NCBI GenBank assembly: GCA_017939795.1
Contig: JAGBAA010000131.1
Span: 1-32,354, forward strand
Source: Thermoguttaceae bacterium
Lineage (GTDB): Bacteria > Planctomycetota > Planctomycetia > Pirellulales > Thermoguttaceae
Reading direction: 5' to 3'
DNA: 32,354 nt
Each line of letters opens with the position of its first letter. Position 1 is the first letter of the stretch. Position numbers and translations under genes: made by a program. This document shows positions 32,105 through 32,354 of the stretch, piece after piece. Under the pieces are notes generated by a model that was not told the origin of the DNA, ran no database searches, and saw only the letters and a list, made by a program, of their open reading frames with translations.

Positions 32105-32354
32105 CTATTTCTGAACTCCTTCGAGCCAGTCCGCGACTTCGCGCCGACCATCTTCCCGGGCATTATCGACCGGGGTCTCGCCTTCGTCATCCTGCGCATT
32201 CACGTTCGCGCCTTTTTCGACCAGGAGCTGAACGATCTCCAGAGTCGAATCTTCTGCCGCAATGTGAAGCGGGGTCTCGCCATCCTCATTCACGGCATTC
32301 ACATTTGCGCCTTTTTCGATCAGGAGACGCACCAGCTCCAGATTTCGTCCGTCC
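32105..32354 (-). CDS. Partial CDS: C-terminal end of an ankyrin-repeat protein
   Basis: The frame is open from the right edge to a TAG at 32105, so the start lies outside the window. About 82 residues are visible. They contain two clear ankyrin units (the typical LVRLLIEKGANVNA and EIVQLLVEKGANVNA, with DGETPLHIAAE between) and the start of a final one (DEGETPVDNAREDG), then a short end WLEGVQK. Ankyrin repeats are protein-binding modules. No signal peptide or other domain can be judged from this fragment. A GTG at 32330-32332 lies in frame, but the ankyrin pattern continues upstream of it, so it is not the start. Confidence 0.9.
   Translation of the reverse strand, partial: DGRNLELVRLLIEKGANVNAVNEDGETPLHIAAEDSTLEIVQLLVEKGANVNAQDDEGETPVDNAREDGRREVADWLEGVQK

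Overview
The window is about 32.4 kb of bacterial chromosome, most likely from a member of the Planctomycetota. The clearest lineage marker is the gene at 28262-30679. Its N-terminus carries the planctomycete-type module with an AEQPPNHYRLLGI-like core, joined to a low-complexity linker and a transmembrane segment. Supporting signs are an oversized SecA (about 1,220 residues), a Gfo/Idh/MocA oxidoreductase with a Tat signal, a neutral-ceramidase-like enzyme, a PPi-type phosphofructokinase and a DUF1570-like metallopeptidase. LpxC, an OmpH/Skp-like chaperone and TatA proteins indicate a diderm cell with lipid A. Placement below phylum level is not attempted.

Layout. At 1-3.8 kb (+) lie the acidic C-terminal tail of a truncated gene, a CinA/PncC-like + NadD-like nucleotidyltransferase fusion, two TatA-family genes, a Sua5/TsaC + low-molecular-weight (arginine-type) phosphatase fusion, and a small TM1266-like ACT-fold protein. 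At 3.9-4.6 kb (-) is an APS kinase. At 5.0-7.6 kb (+) are the OmpH-like chaperone, LpxC and a sugar-phosphate isomerase-like TIM barrel. At 7.7-9.7 kb (-) are the Tat-exported oxidoreductase and a ferritin. At 10.0-11.4 kb (+) is a secreted HExxH peptidase. At 11.5-18.6 kb (-) are a UvrD-type helicase, a DUF368 polyprenyl-phosphate transporter and SecA. At 19.3-22.8 kb (+) are an NAD-dependent epimerase and a HEAT-repeat secreted protein. At 23.0-24.0 kb (-) is a UbiA-family prenyltransferase. At 24.4-25.9 kb (+) is the ceramidase-like protein. At 26.1-30.7 kb (-) are a PtuB-like HNH protein, the PPi-phosphofructokinase and the planctomycete J-like membrane protein. At 31.1-32.0 kb (+) is a two-TM proline-rich protein. 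At the right edge (-) is the C-terminal end of an ankyrin-repeat protein.

Regulation. Seven genes have a TTGAC(A/T/C)-N16/17-TAAAAT-like promoter upstream: tatA, ferritin, peptidase, secA, the HEAT gene, the UbiA gene and the ceramidase gene. This gives an unusually coherent picture of the housekeeping promoter. Most transcription units end in clear stem-loops.

Themes. Envelope biogenesis and secretion dominate (LpxC, Skp, Tat, SecA, DUF368, UbiA). The two gene fusions link enzymes of related pathways. I saw no tRNA, rRNA, CRISPR array, insertion sequence, integrase or prophage. No multi-gene island stands out as a new system. The best candidates for new biology are the two fusions, the solitary PtuB-like HNH gene and the J-like/alpha-barrel membrane protein.
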